This document shows, one piece after another, positions 19,647-28,324 of a stretch of DNA of 64,000 nucleotides. The notes below the pieces were generated by a model. That model was not told the DNA's origin. It made no database searches and was given only the letters and a program-made list of their open reading frames with translations. A program made the position numbers and the translations under genes. Source of the stretch: Saprospiraceae bacterium (GTDB lineage: Bacteria; Bacteroidota; Bacteroidia; Chitinophagales; Saprospiraceae); NCBI GenBank assembly GCA_016710235.1, contig JADJLG010000001.1:3337501-3401500 (forward strand), written 5' to 3'. Within the stretch, counting starts at the first letter, position 1. The number at the start of each line of letters is the position of its first letter.

Positions 19647-21124
19647 CTTTTTCTATTTCGTTGATGTGACCATGAATTGATTTTTGTATCCGCAACTTTT
19701 ACCTCTTGAAGGTGATCTAAAAAGTACCTGAGTGCAACCAAGGATGCTGCTTCTTCTTCAATTTCAACATAATTCACAGATTTAAATTCATGCCATGTGG
19801 CCTCGACGAATTTGGTTGTCATGTTGCCTCGGACAAATTGCTCATGGTTGAGAATAAATTCAGTATATGGCAAAATTGTTTGTACACCTTCAATCCTATA
19901 CTTCTTGATGGCCATTTTCATTTTTTCAATTGCCTCAATTCTATCCCTTGCATGAACGATCAATTTTCCAATCATTGAATCATAATAAATAGGAATTTCT
20001 TGATTTTTCATATAAGCATCATCCACTCTTATTCCAACTCCTACAGGAATTTCGTATTCTGTTAAAACTCCAACACTTGGCATAAAATCATTTTCCGGAT
20101 CTTCAGCATTTACCCTTGCTTCTATAGCATGGCCTTTGTAACTGAGTTGAGCTTGATCGAAAGGTAACTTTTCACCACGAGAAATTCTAATTTGCAGTTC
20201 CACCAGATCCAATCCGGTGATCATTTCTGTAACCGGATGCTCGACTTGTAAACGCGTATTCATTTCCATGAAATAAAACTGTTTACTTTCATCTAATAAA
20301 AATTCAACAGTCCCCGCTCCGGTGTAATCACAAGATCTGGCGATGCGTACAGCAGTCTCCCCTATTTTGGCACGTAGTTCCTGGTCAAGTGAAGGCGAAG
20401 GTGCTTCTTCAATCACCTTTTGATAGCGCCGCTGAATCGAACACTCACGTTCAAATAAATAACAAATATTGCCATGCATATCAGCCATGATTTGAATCTC
20501 TATATGCTTTGGTGCCTGCAAATATTTTTCAATAAAAACGGCACCATCTCCAAAAGCTGAAAGCGCTTCACTGGATGCCAATCTAATATTCTCCTCTAGA
20601 TCACCATAATCATGAACGATCCTCATTCCTTTACCGCCTCCTCCAGCTGAAGCCTTGATAATGACAGGTAATTTTATTTGCATAGCGAGTGCACGCGCAG
20701 CCTGAAGATCGGAGATTGAATTTTCAGAACCAGGCAGTATAGGCACTTCCATTTTTCGAGCACATTCCTTTGAAGCCATTTTATCTCCCATCAACCTAAT
20801 AGAATAAGGAGAAGGTCCTATAAAACTTAATCCCGCATCTGCAACTGCTTGCGAAAAACTTTCTCGCTCACTTAAAAAACCATATCCCGGATGTATGGCA
20901 TCGGCATGAGTTGCTTTAGCTGCTGAAATAATTTTGTCAATATCCAGATATGAATCTTTGGAAGGTGCTGCACCAATGCAAATGGCTTCACCTGCTTCTC
21001 TAACGAAAAGTGCATCTCTGTCAGCTTCAGAAAAAACTGCTACGGTTTGGATACCCATCTTGTGAGCAGTCCTTATGATGCGCCTTGCAATTTCTCCCCG
21101 GTTAGCTATTAGAATTTTTTTCAT
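19643..21124 (-). CDS. pccA: Biotin carboxylase subunit of acyl-CoA (propionyl-CoA) carboxylase
   Basis: A 493-residue biotin carboxylase that uses ATP and bicarbonate to carboxylate biotin on the carrier. The N-domain is [20 protein letters not shown]; the ATP-grasp loop is [14 protein letters not shown] (about 165); [22 protein letters not shown] and the C-terminal domain with [18 protein letters not shown] follow. It ends at about residue 490 without a biotinyl domain, which is supplied by the separate carrier gene three positions earlier. It starts 9 bases after mutA. AccC-type function in fatty acid synthesis cannot be excluded from sequence; the operon argues for propionyl-CoA. Confidence 0.9.
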   Translation of the reverse strand: MKKILIANRGEIARRIIRTAHKMGIQTVAVFSEADRDALFVREAGEAICIGAAPSKDSYLDIDKIISAAKATHADAIHPGYGFLSERESFSQAVADAGLSFIGPSPYSIRLMGDKMASKECARKMEVPILPGSENSISDLQAARALAMQIKLPVIIKASAGGGGKGMRIVHDYGDLEENIRLASSEALSAFGDGAVFIEKYLQAPKHIEIQIMADMHGNICYLFERECSIQRRYQKVIEEAPSPSLDQELRAKIGETAVRIARSCDYTGAGTVEFLLDESKQFYFMEMNTRLQVEHPVTEMITGLDLVELQIRISRGEKLPFDQAQLSYKGHAIEARVNAEDPENDFMPSVGVLTEYEIPVGVGIRVDDAYMKNQEIPIYYDSMIGKLIVHARDRIEAIEKMKMAIKKYRIEGVQTILPYTEFILNHEQFVRGNMTTKFVEATWHEFKSVNYVEIEEEAASLVALRYFLDHLQEVKVADTKINSWSHQRNRKR

Positions 21125-21133
21125 GCATTTGAT

Positions 21134-22105
21134 TTAAAATCGATTTACCCAGTTGCTCCACAATCTACTGCAAAGTGCTTCTGTATTTGATTCAATAAAA
21201 TGTGAACCGTAAAGAGGATCCTGAACTTTTGACAAACCAGATTCTCGCTCCAGAATTTCAGGAATTTGAATCAAGCTGAGCAGGTTGGAATCAGCAATCA
21301 TTTCGCTCTCTGAGCATTCCATGAATACTTCGGCTGCACCACCTAAATAAGCTGCTACAGACCTAGTAGAATTTTCAATTAGTTCGTCATTGGATTCACC
21401 GGGATATCTGACACAGGTAGCAATAGTGAAATTCACTTTTTTATAATTTAATAATTCAGCAATTCGCGATAAAATCAAATTCAAACAACGCATTTGTATT
21501 ATAGAATTTAAGAAATCTGAGCTCATTCTGAAATCTATTTTAAAATATTCACTTTCAGCTGAATCTTGACAAAACTCATGATATTTATTTAATAAATTCA
21601 TCCAAGGAGTTAAAACGACTGCTGATCTATCAATATCTTCTATCACTGAATAAGAATGAGGATAATAAATGCTTGGTGAAATTTGAGGATAATATTTAGA
21701 ATAATAATTGATTATATTATATTTAACTTCATCATTTTCAATTAAGATTATCCATTCGATTTCCACAAACTCAGGTCGGATACTGTTCATCAAAATCTGC
21801 AAATCGTTATCATTTAATTCTTGATCAACAATGAATGTCAATTTACTAACTCCAAAGTTCAAGCACCTAAGGGCAAATTGATTTGATTTTAAAGCATCAA
21901 TTAGCGGTATTCGTATTGATTTCGAAACGTCTGCTACACTATAAAAAGCAGGTTTGAGATCAAAATTCAGGTCATCAAAATGAACAAATGGATTACCATT
22001 AAAACTCAATGACGATTCAAAGGTCGGTGCGTGCTGATTTTTGTCGAAAAGATCCTTCCGAATCAATTCCATCCATTCCAGCTTTGTATGCAAATTAAAC
22101 TTCAT
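21134..22105 (-). CDS. mutA: Methylmalonyl-CoA mutase small subunit, short form
   Basis: A 323-residue protein related to the non-catalytic small subunit that pairs with MutB. The start WMELIRKDLFDKN, the middle IVLTPWMNLLNKYHEFC-like barrel strands, and the end LSKVQDPLYGSHFIESNTEALCSRLW (the small-subunit version of DPxGGSxxxExLT) fit the barrel domain. It lacks the degenerate B12-type C-terminal domain that many small subunits carry (usual length about 450-620). The next gene starts 9 bases later and no frameshifted remainder is visible, so the short form appears genuine. It starts 6 bases after the biotin carrier gene. Confidence 0.85.
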   Translation of the reverse strand: MKFNLHTKLEWMELIRKDLFDKNQHAPTFESSLSFNGNPFVHFDDLNFDLKPAFYSVADVSKSIRIPLIDALKSNQFALRCLNFGVSKLTFIVDQELNDNDLQILMNSIRPEFVEIEWIILIENDEVKYNIINYYSKYYPQISPSIYYPHSYSVIEDIDRSAVVLTPWMNLLNKYHEFCQDSAESEYFKIDFRMSSDFLNSIIQMRCLNLILSRIAELLNYKKVNFTIATCVRYPGESNDELIENSTRSVAAYLGGAAEVFMECSESEMIADSNLLSLIQIPEILERESGLSKVQDPLYGSHFIESNTEALCSRLWSNWVNRF

Positions 22106-22111
22106 AACAAA

Positions 22112-22612
22112 TTATTGCGAAACAGAACCAAACTCTATCAAAGTCTGGCCCTTATCAACTTTGTCTAACGGCTTTACCACAAGCTTTGCCACCACTCCGT
22201 CATCAGCTGCTTTTAAAACATTTTCCATCTTCATTGCTTCAAGTACAAGCAATCCTTCACCTTTCCGAATGGTTTGACCTTCTTCAACAAGAATTCTCAA
22301 CACCATACCTGGCATCGGAGCAGTCAAAGTATCGTTTGATTTCCTCCTTCCAGCTACGAATCCGATAGAATCAATGAGTTGTTGCAAAGGAGTATCTATA
22401 TAAACTTCAAAACTTTGCTGTCGAATTAATACTTTTATTTTGCGCTGAATTAGATCAACAGACTCAATATGAGCACTTAATGAATGACCATTATGTATAA
22501 TATGAAAGGAATCGGGACCTGTCTTGATGATATCTGTACTTTTGATATCCGCCTCGGTAATGATCCAGTCCTTAGAACCACATTTCAATCGGTATGATTT
22601 GTTTGTTGCCAT
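22112..22612 (-). CDS. Biotin carboxyl carrier protein (biotinyl domain)
   Basis: A carrier whose C-terminal biotinyl/lipoyl domain holds the biotinylation motif EAMKMEN (lysine at about residue 128 of the chosen form). Before it come a proline-rich turn TAPMPGMVLRILVEEGQ and an N-terminal beta-rich region (CGSKDWIITEADIK). It moves carboxybiotin between the PccA-like and PccB-like subunits encoded in the same operon. I prefer the ATG at 22612 (166 residues): a TActTTTG box lies 14 bases upstream of it, and the longer form from 22663 would place that box inside the coding region. It is the first gene of the propionyl-CoA operon. Confidence 0.88.
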   Translation of the reverse strand: MATNKSYRLKCGSKDWIITEADIKSTDIIKTGPDSFHIIHNGHSLSAHIESVDLIQRKIKVLIRQQSFEVYIDTPLQQLIDSIGFVAGRRKSNDTLTAPMPGMVLRILVEEGQTIRKGEGLLVLEAMKMENVLKAADDGVVAKLVVKPLDKVDKGQTLIEFGSVSQ

Positions 22613-22626
22613 AAAAGAATTCTGGT

Positions 22627-22634
22627 CAAAAGTA
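22627..22634 (-). promoter_or_regulatory. Putative -7 element of the propionyl-CoA operon
   Basis: Minus-strand TACTTTTG matches TAnnTTTG and lies 14 bases before the ATG at 22612. It supports the shorter start of the biotin carrier gene. No clear -33 element is seen. Confidence 0.45.
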
Positions 22635-22831
22635 CGTGATTCCTGTTCACTAGAAATCGCCAAGCCGAAATTATATTCGTAAATATCATCTCTGTAACTA
22701 GCGAATAAAGCCTATTTTTGAAGCTGAAATTCATAATCGAACGAAATGAACACTAAATTTGTCTAGCACGGCGCATCTAAACAGAAAATTGGGAAATAAA
22801 TCAACGGTGTCTCAAAAAAGTCTGGTGATAC

Positions 22832-23113
22832 TTAGCGTTTCCTCTTTTTTCGAGGTATTTCGCCAAGTCTATAGGAAATTCTAATCAAAACTATAAACAT
22901 TATGGCACCGCAAATTGAACAAATAAAATTCTGCATCCATGCATATTCAAGATGAAAACCTATTATAGAAGCCCCCCATTTTCCAATAAAACTACCTACA
23001 ATCCCTACTACCAAATTTCCAATCAAGCCAAAACCATCCTCCCCTATGATGCGTCCGGCAATATAGCCACAGAACATTCCATACATCATTGTCAAAATGA
23101 TATCCAGTGTCAT
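22832..23113 (-). CDS. GlsB/YeaQ/YmgE-family small membrane protein
   Basis: A 93-residue integral membrane protein with three hydrophobic segments (about 5-20, 28-48 and 57-78) and the glycine-rich family pattern GYIAGRIIGEDGFGLIGNLVVGIVGSFIGKW split over the first two. The C-terminus is strongly basic (GEIPRKKRKR). Members are known as transglycosylase-associated or stress-response membrane proteins, but their molecular role is not established. It sits alone between the propionyl-CoA operon and tRNA-Ser(GGA). Confidence 0.85.
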   Translation of the reverse strand: MTLDIILTMMYGMFCGYIAGRIIGEDGFGLIGNLVVGIVGSFIGKWGASIIGFHLEYAWMQNFICSICGAIMFIVLIRISYRLGEIPRKKRKR

Positions 23114-23135
23114 TCCCTTAATAATTGTAGAAGTA

Positions 23136-23167
23136 TTTGGATTTCCATTTCAAGATGTATAATTTTG
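23136..23167 (+). promoter_or_regulatory. Promoter for tRNA-Ser(GGA)
   Basis: TTTG (23136-23139) and TAATTTTG (23160-23167) are 20 bases apart, a full match to the Bacteroidota consensus. The tRNA begins 33 bases later. The element lies just upstream of the divergent small membrane protein gene. Confidence 0.65.
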
Positions 23168-23199
23168 CAGCCCGCAATAAAAGTCATTGCAAAAATTGA

Positions 23200-23287
23200 G
23201 GAAGGTTGCAAGAGTGGTTTAATTGGCACGCCTGGAAAGTGTGTGTACTCCAAAAGGGTACCCAGGGTTCGAATCCCTGACCTTCCG
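23200..23287 (+). tRNA. tRNA-Ser (anticodon GGA)
   Basis: An 88-base class II tRNA: acceptor GGAAGGT/ACCTTCC, anticodon loop CTGGAAA giving GGA, variable arm TACTCC-AAAA-GGGTA, T arm CAGGGTTCGAATCCCTG, discriminator G. No CCA is encoded. Confidence 0.95.
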
Positions 23288-23385
23288 CTATTTTCTACTA
23301 GAACTATTAGTCTTAGATTGGATCTGATGATTTGGAATAATATTAGAAGTAACATTAGTTACAATTTTAATACACTTCTAGATTC

Positions 23386-26211
23386 TTAAATTACAAGATT
23401 AATCATCCTGCCAGGGACAAAAATTATTTTTTTCACAGTGTGACCCTCTGTCCATTTTACAATATCTTCCAACTCCAATACTTGTTTTTCAATCTCTTCC
23501 TTAGGCATATCTACCGGAACAGTCCACTCATATCTTTTCTTCCCGTTTATACTGACCGGATATGTGACCACATCAGATTGCAAATATGCTTCATCATGTT
23601 TTGGATATTCTTCATGATGTATGCTATTTTTTCCACCTGAATTTTGCCAAATAAACTCGGTCAAAAATGGTGCGAATGGGGCCAGCAATGTATTCAATTG
23701 CAACAAAATATTTTGATTTCTGCAATTAAGTTTTTTAAGTTCATTTACACAAATCATAAATGCACTCACGGAAGTATTAAATGATAATTGCTGCAGATCT
23801 GAATTCACTTTTTTAATACAAGTGTGCAATATTTTTAATTCATCATTTGTAGGTTCTTCGTTAGAAAGTTCTATGGTATTTCCATCAGAAGCAAAAAGCG
23901 ATGTATACCTTTTCAGAAAACCAACTACTCCGCTGATCCCTTTTGTATCCCAGGGTTTGCTTTGTTCAATGGGACCTAAAAACATTTCATACATTCTAAA
24001 ACAATCCGCTCCATATTCTCTTACGACATCATCGGGATTGACCACATTGTGATAGCGTTTTGACATCTTCCCAATTTCAGATTCAAGAAGGATATCTTTA
24101 CCTTCAATTGTCAGAATTTTTGTACTTCGTGGACTTCCTTTAAATTCTAAAAATTGTGAGATATTTTCTTTCGGTAAAATTGATTTGCCCTGTTGGTTTT
24201 TGCGTATGAGCGAAAGTGGAACTTCAACCAATACATAATTTTTTAATCCACTTTGATTTACATAATCAAGGGATGCAAAATGCAGGTCGATCTCAGAGGT
24301 GCTTTCGTCTTCCCGAGACATATAAATCCTATTAATTTCTCCCTGGATCATTCCTTGATTGACCAATTTAATAAATGGTTCTTGAGTGGGAAGAAATCCA
24401 AGATCAAATAAAAATTTATGCCAAAATCTGGAATACATTAAATGCCCCACTGCATGCTCAGTACCTCCGATGTACAGGTCTACGTCTTTCCAATATTCAA
24501 CAGCCTCCCGCGAAACAAACTCATTGTTGTTGTTAGGATCCATATATCTTAAAAAATACCAAGAAGAACCAGCATATCCGGGCATCGTATCAATCTCACG
24601 AGTATTTGGATCACATTCATGGATCCAACTCTGAGCATGAGATAAGGGAGAAAGTCCTCCTTTTCCAGGTATTATATTTTCCAAATGAGGAAGCGTTACC
24701 GGAAGTTGATCTGAGGTTAATGGAGTAGCTATGCCCTCCTGACTATAAACTATAGGAAATGGTTCGCCCCAGTATCTTTGTCGGCTAAAATTGGCATCAC
24801 GCATTTTGAAATTGATTCTTCGTGACCCAATTTGCCTACGCTCAATTTCTTGAATAATGAATTCGATAGCATCCTTGACTTGCATTCCATTGATAATAGG
24901 GGAATTGATCATAACACCCGTCTTGTCTTCACGATGTGCGCTTTCAATACTTGACTGGTCAATGACTTGAACAACAGGAAGATTAAATTTTGTCGCGAAT
25001 AAAAAATCCCTATCGTCATGTGCAGGAACCGCCATAATAGCTCCTGTGCCATATTCGATCAAAACATATTCAGCAATCCAAATTGGAATTTTTTCTCCCG
25101 TGAATGGATGAATGGCATAAGTGCCTGAAAATACGCCACTGACATTTTTGCCTTCGGTCTGTCTCTCTACTTCAGATCTTGAGGAAACTTGCTCAATATA
25201 TTGATTTACCTCATCCAAGTTTTCTTTACGAGTTATGGATTTAATCATTGAATGCTCAGGTGCTAAAACAAGAAAACTCACTCCATATATCGTATCCGGC
25301 CTTGTAGTGTAAATTTCAATTTCGCTTTGTCCTTCTTCAGTAGAAAAGTAAATCTGAGCTCCTGATGATTTCCCAATCCAATTTCGCTGCATTGTTTTTA
25401 ATGCATCAGACCATTGCAAACTATCCAAGTCAGACAAAAGCCTGTCCGCATAAGCTGTAATACGCAAAGCCCATTGCATCATTGGTTTTTTTTCGACAGG
25501 ATGTCCACCCCTTTCAGATACTCCATCTTTTATTTCATCATTTGCCAATACTGTAGATAATGCTTCGCACCAATTGACATAACTCACTTTTCGATATGCC
25601 AATCTAAAATTCATGAGAATATCTTCCTTTTCATACAACGATTTTCTCTTCCACTCTTCAGGTGTAAATTGGCCTTCAAAGGAATGGGCAGCTTGTAAAT
25701 TTGAAGTCCCAAACTGCTCAAAATGCAGTTTGAGTAAATTGATTGATTTTGCTGAATTTGACTCCGTATCGTAATAATGATCAAAAAGTTTTAGAAATAT
25801 CCACTGAGTCCATTTATAATACTTTGGATCTGAGGTATTGACAGATCTCGACCAATCATAGTTAAATCCAATGTTATCAAGTTGATCAATGTACCTATTA
25901 ATATTCGTTTCAGTAGAATCTTTTGGATGTACACCTGTTTGGATAGCATACTGTTCTGCAGGAAGACCAAAAGCATCAAATCCCATAGGATGTAACACAT
26001 GGAAACCGCACATCCTTTTCCATCTTGCTACAATATCTGAAGCAATATAACCTAAAGGATGACCGACGTGAAGTCCAGACCCTGAGGGATAAGGAAACAT
26101 ATCGAGGATATAATATTTTGGCCTTGTTGATTTCAAGTCCACTTGGTAGGTTTTATTCTCCTTCCAATAATCCTTACAATAAGCTTCAAACAATGAAAAA
26201 TCAAAATTCAT
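23386..26211 (-). CDS. leuS: Leucyl-tRNA synthetase
   Basis: A 941-residue class I synthetase charging tRNA-Leu. The catalytic signature HVGHPLGY (HIGH motif) is near residue 40 after MFPYPSGSGL, the CP1 editing domain contains TTRPDTIYGVSFLVLAPEH and MAVPAHDDRDF, and the second signature KMSKR is at GKMSKRYHNVVNPDD. I start at the ATG at 26211 because family members begin with this helix region; the frame is open to 26244. It starts 32 bases after the MATE gene, so both probably share a transcript. A leucine tRNA (TAG) lies in this window, but its location is not functionally linked. Confidence 0.97.
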   Translation of the reverse strand: MNFDFSLFEAYCKDYWKENKTYQVDLKSTRPKYYILDMFPYPSGSGLHVGHPLGYIASDIVARWKRMCGFHVLHPMGFDAFGLPAEQYAIQTGVHPKDSTETNINRYIDQLDNIGFNYDWSRSVNTSDPKYYKWTQWIFLKLFDHYYDTESNSAKSINLLKLHFEQFGTSNLQAAHSFEGQFTPEEWKRKSLYEKEDILMNFRLAYRKVSYVNWCEALSTVLANDEIKDGVSERGGHPVEKKPMMQWALRITAYADRLLSDLDSLQWSDALKTMQRNWIGKSSGAQIYFSTEEGQSEIEIYTTRPDTIYGVSFLVLAPEHSMIKSITRKENLDEVNQYIEQVSSRSEVERQTEGKNVSGVFSGTYAIHPFTGEKIPIWIAEYVLIEYGTGAIMAVPAHDDRDFLFATKFNLPVVQVIDQSSIESAHREDKTGVMINSPIINGMQVKDAIEFIIQEIERRQIGSRRINFKMRDANFSRQRYWGEPFPIVYSQEGIATPLTSDQLPVTLPHLENIIPGKGGLSPLSHAQSWIHECDPNTREIDTMPGYAGSSWYFLRYMDPNNNNEFVSREAVEYWKDVDLYIGGTEHAVGHLMYSRFWHKFLFDLGFLPTQEPFIKLVNQGMIQGEINRIYMSREDESTSEIDLHFASLDYVNQSGLKNYVLVEVPLSLIRKNQQGKSILPKENISQFLEFKGSPRSTKILTIEGKDILLESEIGKMSKRYHNVVNPDDVVREYGADCFRMYEMFLGPIEQSKPWDTKGISGVVGFLKRYTSLFASDGNTIELSNEEPTNDELKILHTCIKKVNSDLQQLSFNTSVSAFMICVNELKKLNCRNQNILLQLNTLLAPFAPFLTEFIWQNSGGKNSIHHEEYPKHDEAYLQSDVVTYPVSINGKKRYEWTVPVDMPKEEIEKQVLELEDIVKWTEGHTVKKIIFVPGRMINLVI

Positions 26212-26243
26212 CCGGCCAAATTTTAAACAAAGATAAGAAAGCA

Positions 26244-27581
26244 TTAAAACTTAGGTCTTCCACTTCGAGTTATATAGTAAAACCTCACAAACAACAAAAC
26301 TGCAATCAGTCCAAGACTAATGATAAATCCTATCCAAATGCCATAAACTTTCATGTTCCTGTGGACTGAGAGGAAATATCCTGCCGGCACCCCGACAAAC
26401 CAATAAATTACAGTAGTAAAAATAGTTGGAATCTTAACATCTTGAAGGCCTCGCAATAATCCAATTCCAACCGCTTGAAGAGCATCCGAAATTTGAAAAA
26501 ATGCGGCAAGCACAAGAAGATGTGATGCAATTTGAAAGACAATAGGATCATTAGTAAAACTAATAGGTAATATATTTTTTAAAAAAATAAAGATTATCCC
26601 ACAAGCTAATCCATAAATAAATGCAATTTGAATTGTCGTTTTGCCAAATACCCAAGCAAGATTCATTTTGCCATTACCAAATGCTTCGCCGACTTTGATA
26701 GAACCTGCTGTTGACAATCCTAATGAAACCATAAAGGTAAATGCAGCAATTGACATTGCAGTTTGGTGTGCTGCTTGTTGTTGAGCGCCAAACCAGCCGG
26801 ATAATATTCCAAGAACCACAAAAGCTCCAACTTCACTACTGTACTGCCACGCTGATGGCAATCCTAATGAGCTTATTTTTTTCATTACCTTGGGATCCCA
26901 TCGAAACCGGAACAAATTAAACTCCTTAAACTTGGGATGGGTAAGCACATGCACGATTAAAATTATCATGATAGTGATGCGCGTGATTAATGTCGCCAAG
27001 CCTGATCCTACCAGTTCCCACCTCGGGAATCCAAAATTCCCATAAATCAAAGCATAATTCAAAATAAAATTAAATGGAATCGAAAGCAATGAAAGTATCA
27101 TCGGGAATCTGGTATGCTCTAATCCATCGCTAAATTGCTTGAAAGTAAAAAAAATGACCATTGGCAAAATTGCCCAGGTCATATAAATCAGAAATGGTTT
27201 GGCTAAATTAACTACTTCAACATCTTGTCCGAGATGAAAGATTACACCGGAAAAAATATGTAATAAAGTGCACATTACTATGCAAATCAAGGTATTTAAA
27301 ATGAGCGCATGCCATAGATAACTTCCTATATCGCTTGCTTTTCTGTCACTGTAAAGAAAAGCTACCAGAGGTGAAATTACGCTTACCAGTCCTATGCAAC
27401 TCACGTATGGAATTCCTACGACATTGATGACCAGCGAAGAGGCAGCTAAGTGTTTGTAGCTGATCTGCCCTACCATCATGGCATCCATTATCCCGAGAAA
27501 CATCTGAGATATATTGGCAATGATTAGCGGTCCTGATAACTTTAGTAGCTGTCTGGTATTTGTTTTATCTAAGTTCCACAT
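26244..27581 (-). CDS. MATE family efflux transporter
   Basis: A 445-residue inner-membrane protein with about twelve hydrophobic segments in two related halves, typical of the MATE (NorM-like) exporters that use an H+ or Na+ gradient. Family features are SGPLIIANISQMFLGIMDAMMVG at the start, the conserved loops between helices, and QTAMSIAAFTFMVSLGLSTAGSIKVGEAFG in the second half. Substrate is unknown (drugs or metabolites). A TActTTTG box lies 16 bases before the ATG. leuS follows closely on the same strand. Confidence 0.92.
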   Translation of the reverse strand: MWNLDKTNTRQLLKLSGPLIIANISQMFLGIMDAMMVGQISYKHLAASSLVINVVGIPYVSCIGLVSVISPLVAFLYSDRKASDIGSYLWHALILNTLICIVMCTLLHIFSGVIFHLGQDVEVVNLAKPFLIYMTWAILPMVIFFTFKQFSDGLEHTRFPMILSLLSIPFNFILNYALIYGNFGFPRWELVGSGLATLITRITIMIILIVHVLTHPKFKEFNLFRFRWDPKVMKKISSLGLPSAWQYSSEVGAFVVLGILSGWFGAQQQAAHQTAMSIAAFTFMVSLGLSTAGSIKVGEAFGNGKMNLAWVFGKTTIQIAFIYGLACGIIFIFLKNILPISFTNDPIVFQIASHLLVLAAFFQISDALQAVGIGLLRGLQDVKIPTIFTTVIYWFVGVPAGYFLSVHRNMKVYGIWIGFIISLGLIAVLLFVRFYYITRSGRPKF

Positions 27582-27597
27582 GTCTGACTATGATGCG

Positions 27598-27605
27598 CAA
27601 AAGTA
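27598..27605 (-). promoter_or_regulatory. Putative -7 element of the MATE-leuS unit
   Basis: Minus-strand TACTTTTG matches TAnnTTTG and lies 16 bases before the MATE start codon. No clear -33 element is seen. Confidence 0.4.
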
Positions 27606-27717
27606 TAAAATCAAGACAATACATTCTTCACGACCTGAACTCTATATATTTTTTTTATTTCAATATAAGAAATCTACTTTTTTAAATATAAGATATTGAC
27701 CAAAAAATAAATGATCC

Positions 27718-27752
27718 GCAATCTGAATATGAATTTTGCAATGTCAGATTGC
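27718..27752. repeat. Inverted repeat, 9-bp arms
   Basis: GCAATCTGA (27718-27726) and TCAGATTGC (27744-27752) are perfect reverse complements with a 17-base spacer. No T-run follows directly, so it does not look like a typical terminator. Confidence 0.6.
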
Positions 27753-28070
27753 ACTTTTGGCACACTTTTTATTCTCTGTTAGTGAAGCTTAGTTTATTAT
27801 CTGAAAACTATACTTTATCCCCCGCAACAATCAGATTTTCGAGATTGCATGTACTAATACCAAAAGGTTAGGCAGTACATGATAATTTATTTTGATTTGG
27901 TAAAATTTCATATTAGAGATTTTACAGGGGGCACTATGTATTACTGTTTTTTATTCTTCCGATTATGAATAACAAGAAAAAATATATCAGTTATTTCTTG
28001 CACACAGCTCTATTTCACTCCATCATTGCATCGTAACAACTGTCACACAAGATCAAAAAGCTAATCAAGC

Positions 28071-28107
28071 AATTTGATCATCATATCAAATTCATGCTCT
28101 GCATGAA
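28071..28107. repeat. Two adjoining perfect inverted repeats
   Basis: AATTTGAT (28071-28078)/ATCAAATT (28085-28092) with a 6-base loop adjoins TTCATGC (28091-28097)/GCATGAA (28101-28107) with a TCT loop. The two hairpins share two bases, so they could be alternatives. Confidence 0.6.
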
Positions 28108-28132
28108 CATTTGAACTGATACGTGTGTGACC

Positions 28133-28175
28133 TAAATTCGTATGCTACAGACGAAGCAAAGTACATACGAATTTA
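28133..28175. repeat. Perfect 12-bp inverted repeat
   Basis: TAAATTCGTATG (28133-28144) and CATACGAATTTA (28164-28175) are exact reverse complements with a 19-base spacer. It lies about 150 bases upstream of the large secreted protein gene. Confidence 0.7.
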
Positions 28176-28324
28176 TGCTACATCTTTTAATAGCTAATCA
28201 TACTCAACAACTCAATTATGCATTTTCAGTATTTGCCAAGTCAGAAATGACAGAAGCAGGGCTGAAAATGTATTTATACTCATGTAATTAGTTGTTTTTT
28301 TTTATAAATCCAAATCTCTATTGT

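Larger units (their letters stand above)
27582..28324. other. 743-bp intergenic region between divergent genes
   Basis: Between the divergent MATE and large secreted protein genes. It holds a -7 box for the MATE gene (27598-27605), one widely spaced inverted repeat (27718-27752) and a cluster of three perfect inverted repeats (28071-28175). No convincing coding sequence or tRNA was seen. A TTG at 28292 could extend the secreted protein by 11 residues, but the ATG at 28325 is preferred. Confidence 0.7.

Noticed and set aside
28292..28324. TTG start at 28292 for the giant secreted protein
   Set aside because: The ATG at 28325 is followed directly by a normal signal peptide; the extension would add a polyphenylalanine stretch.
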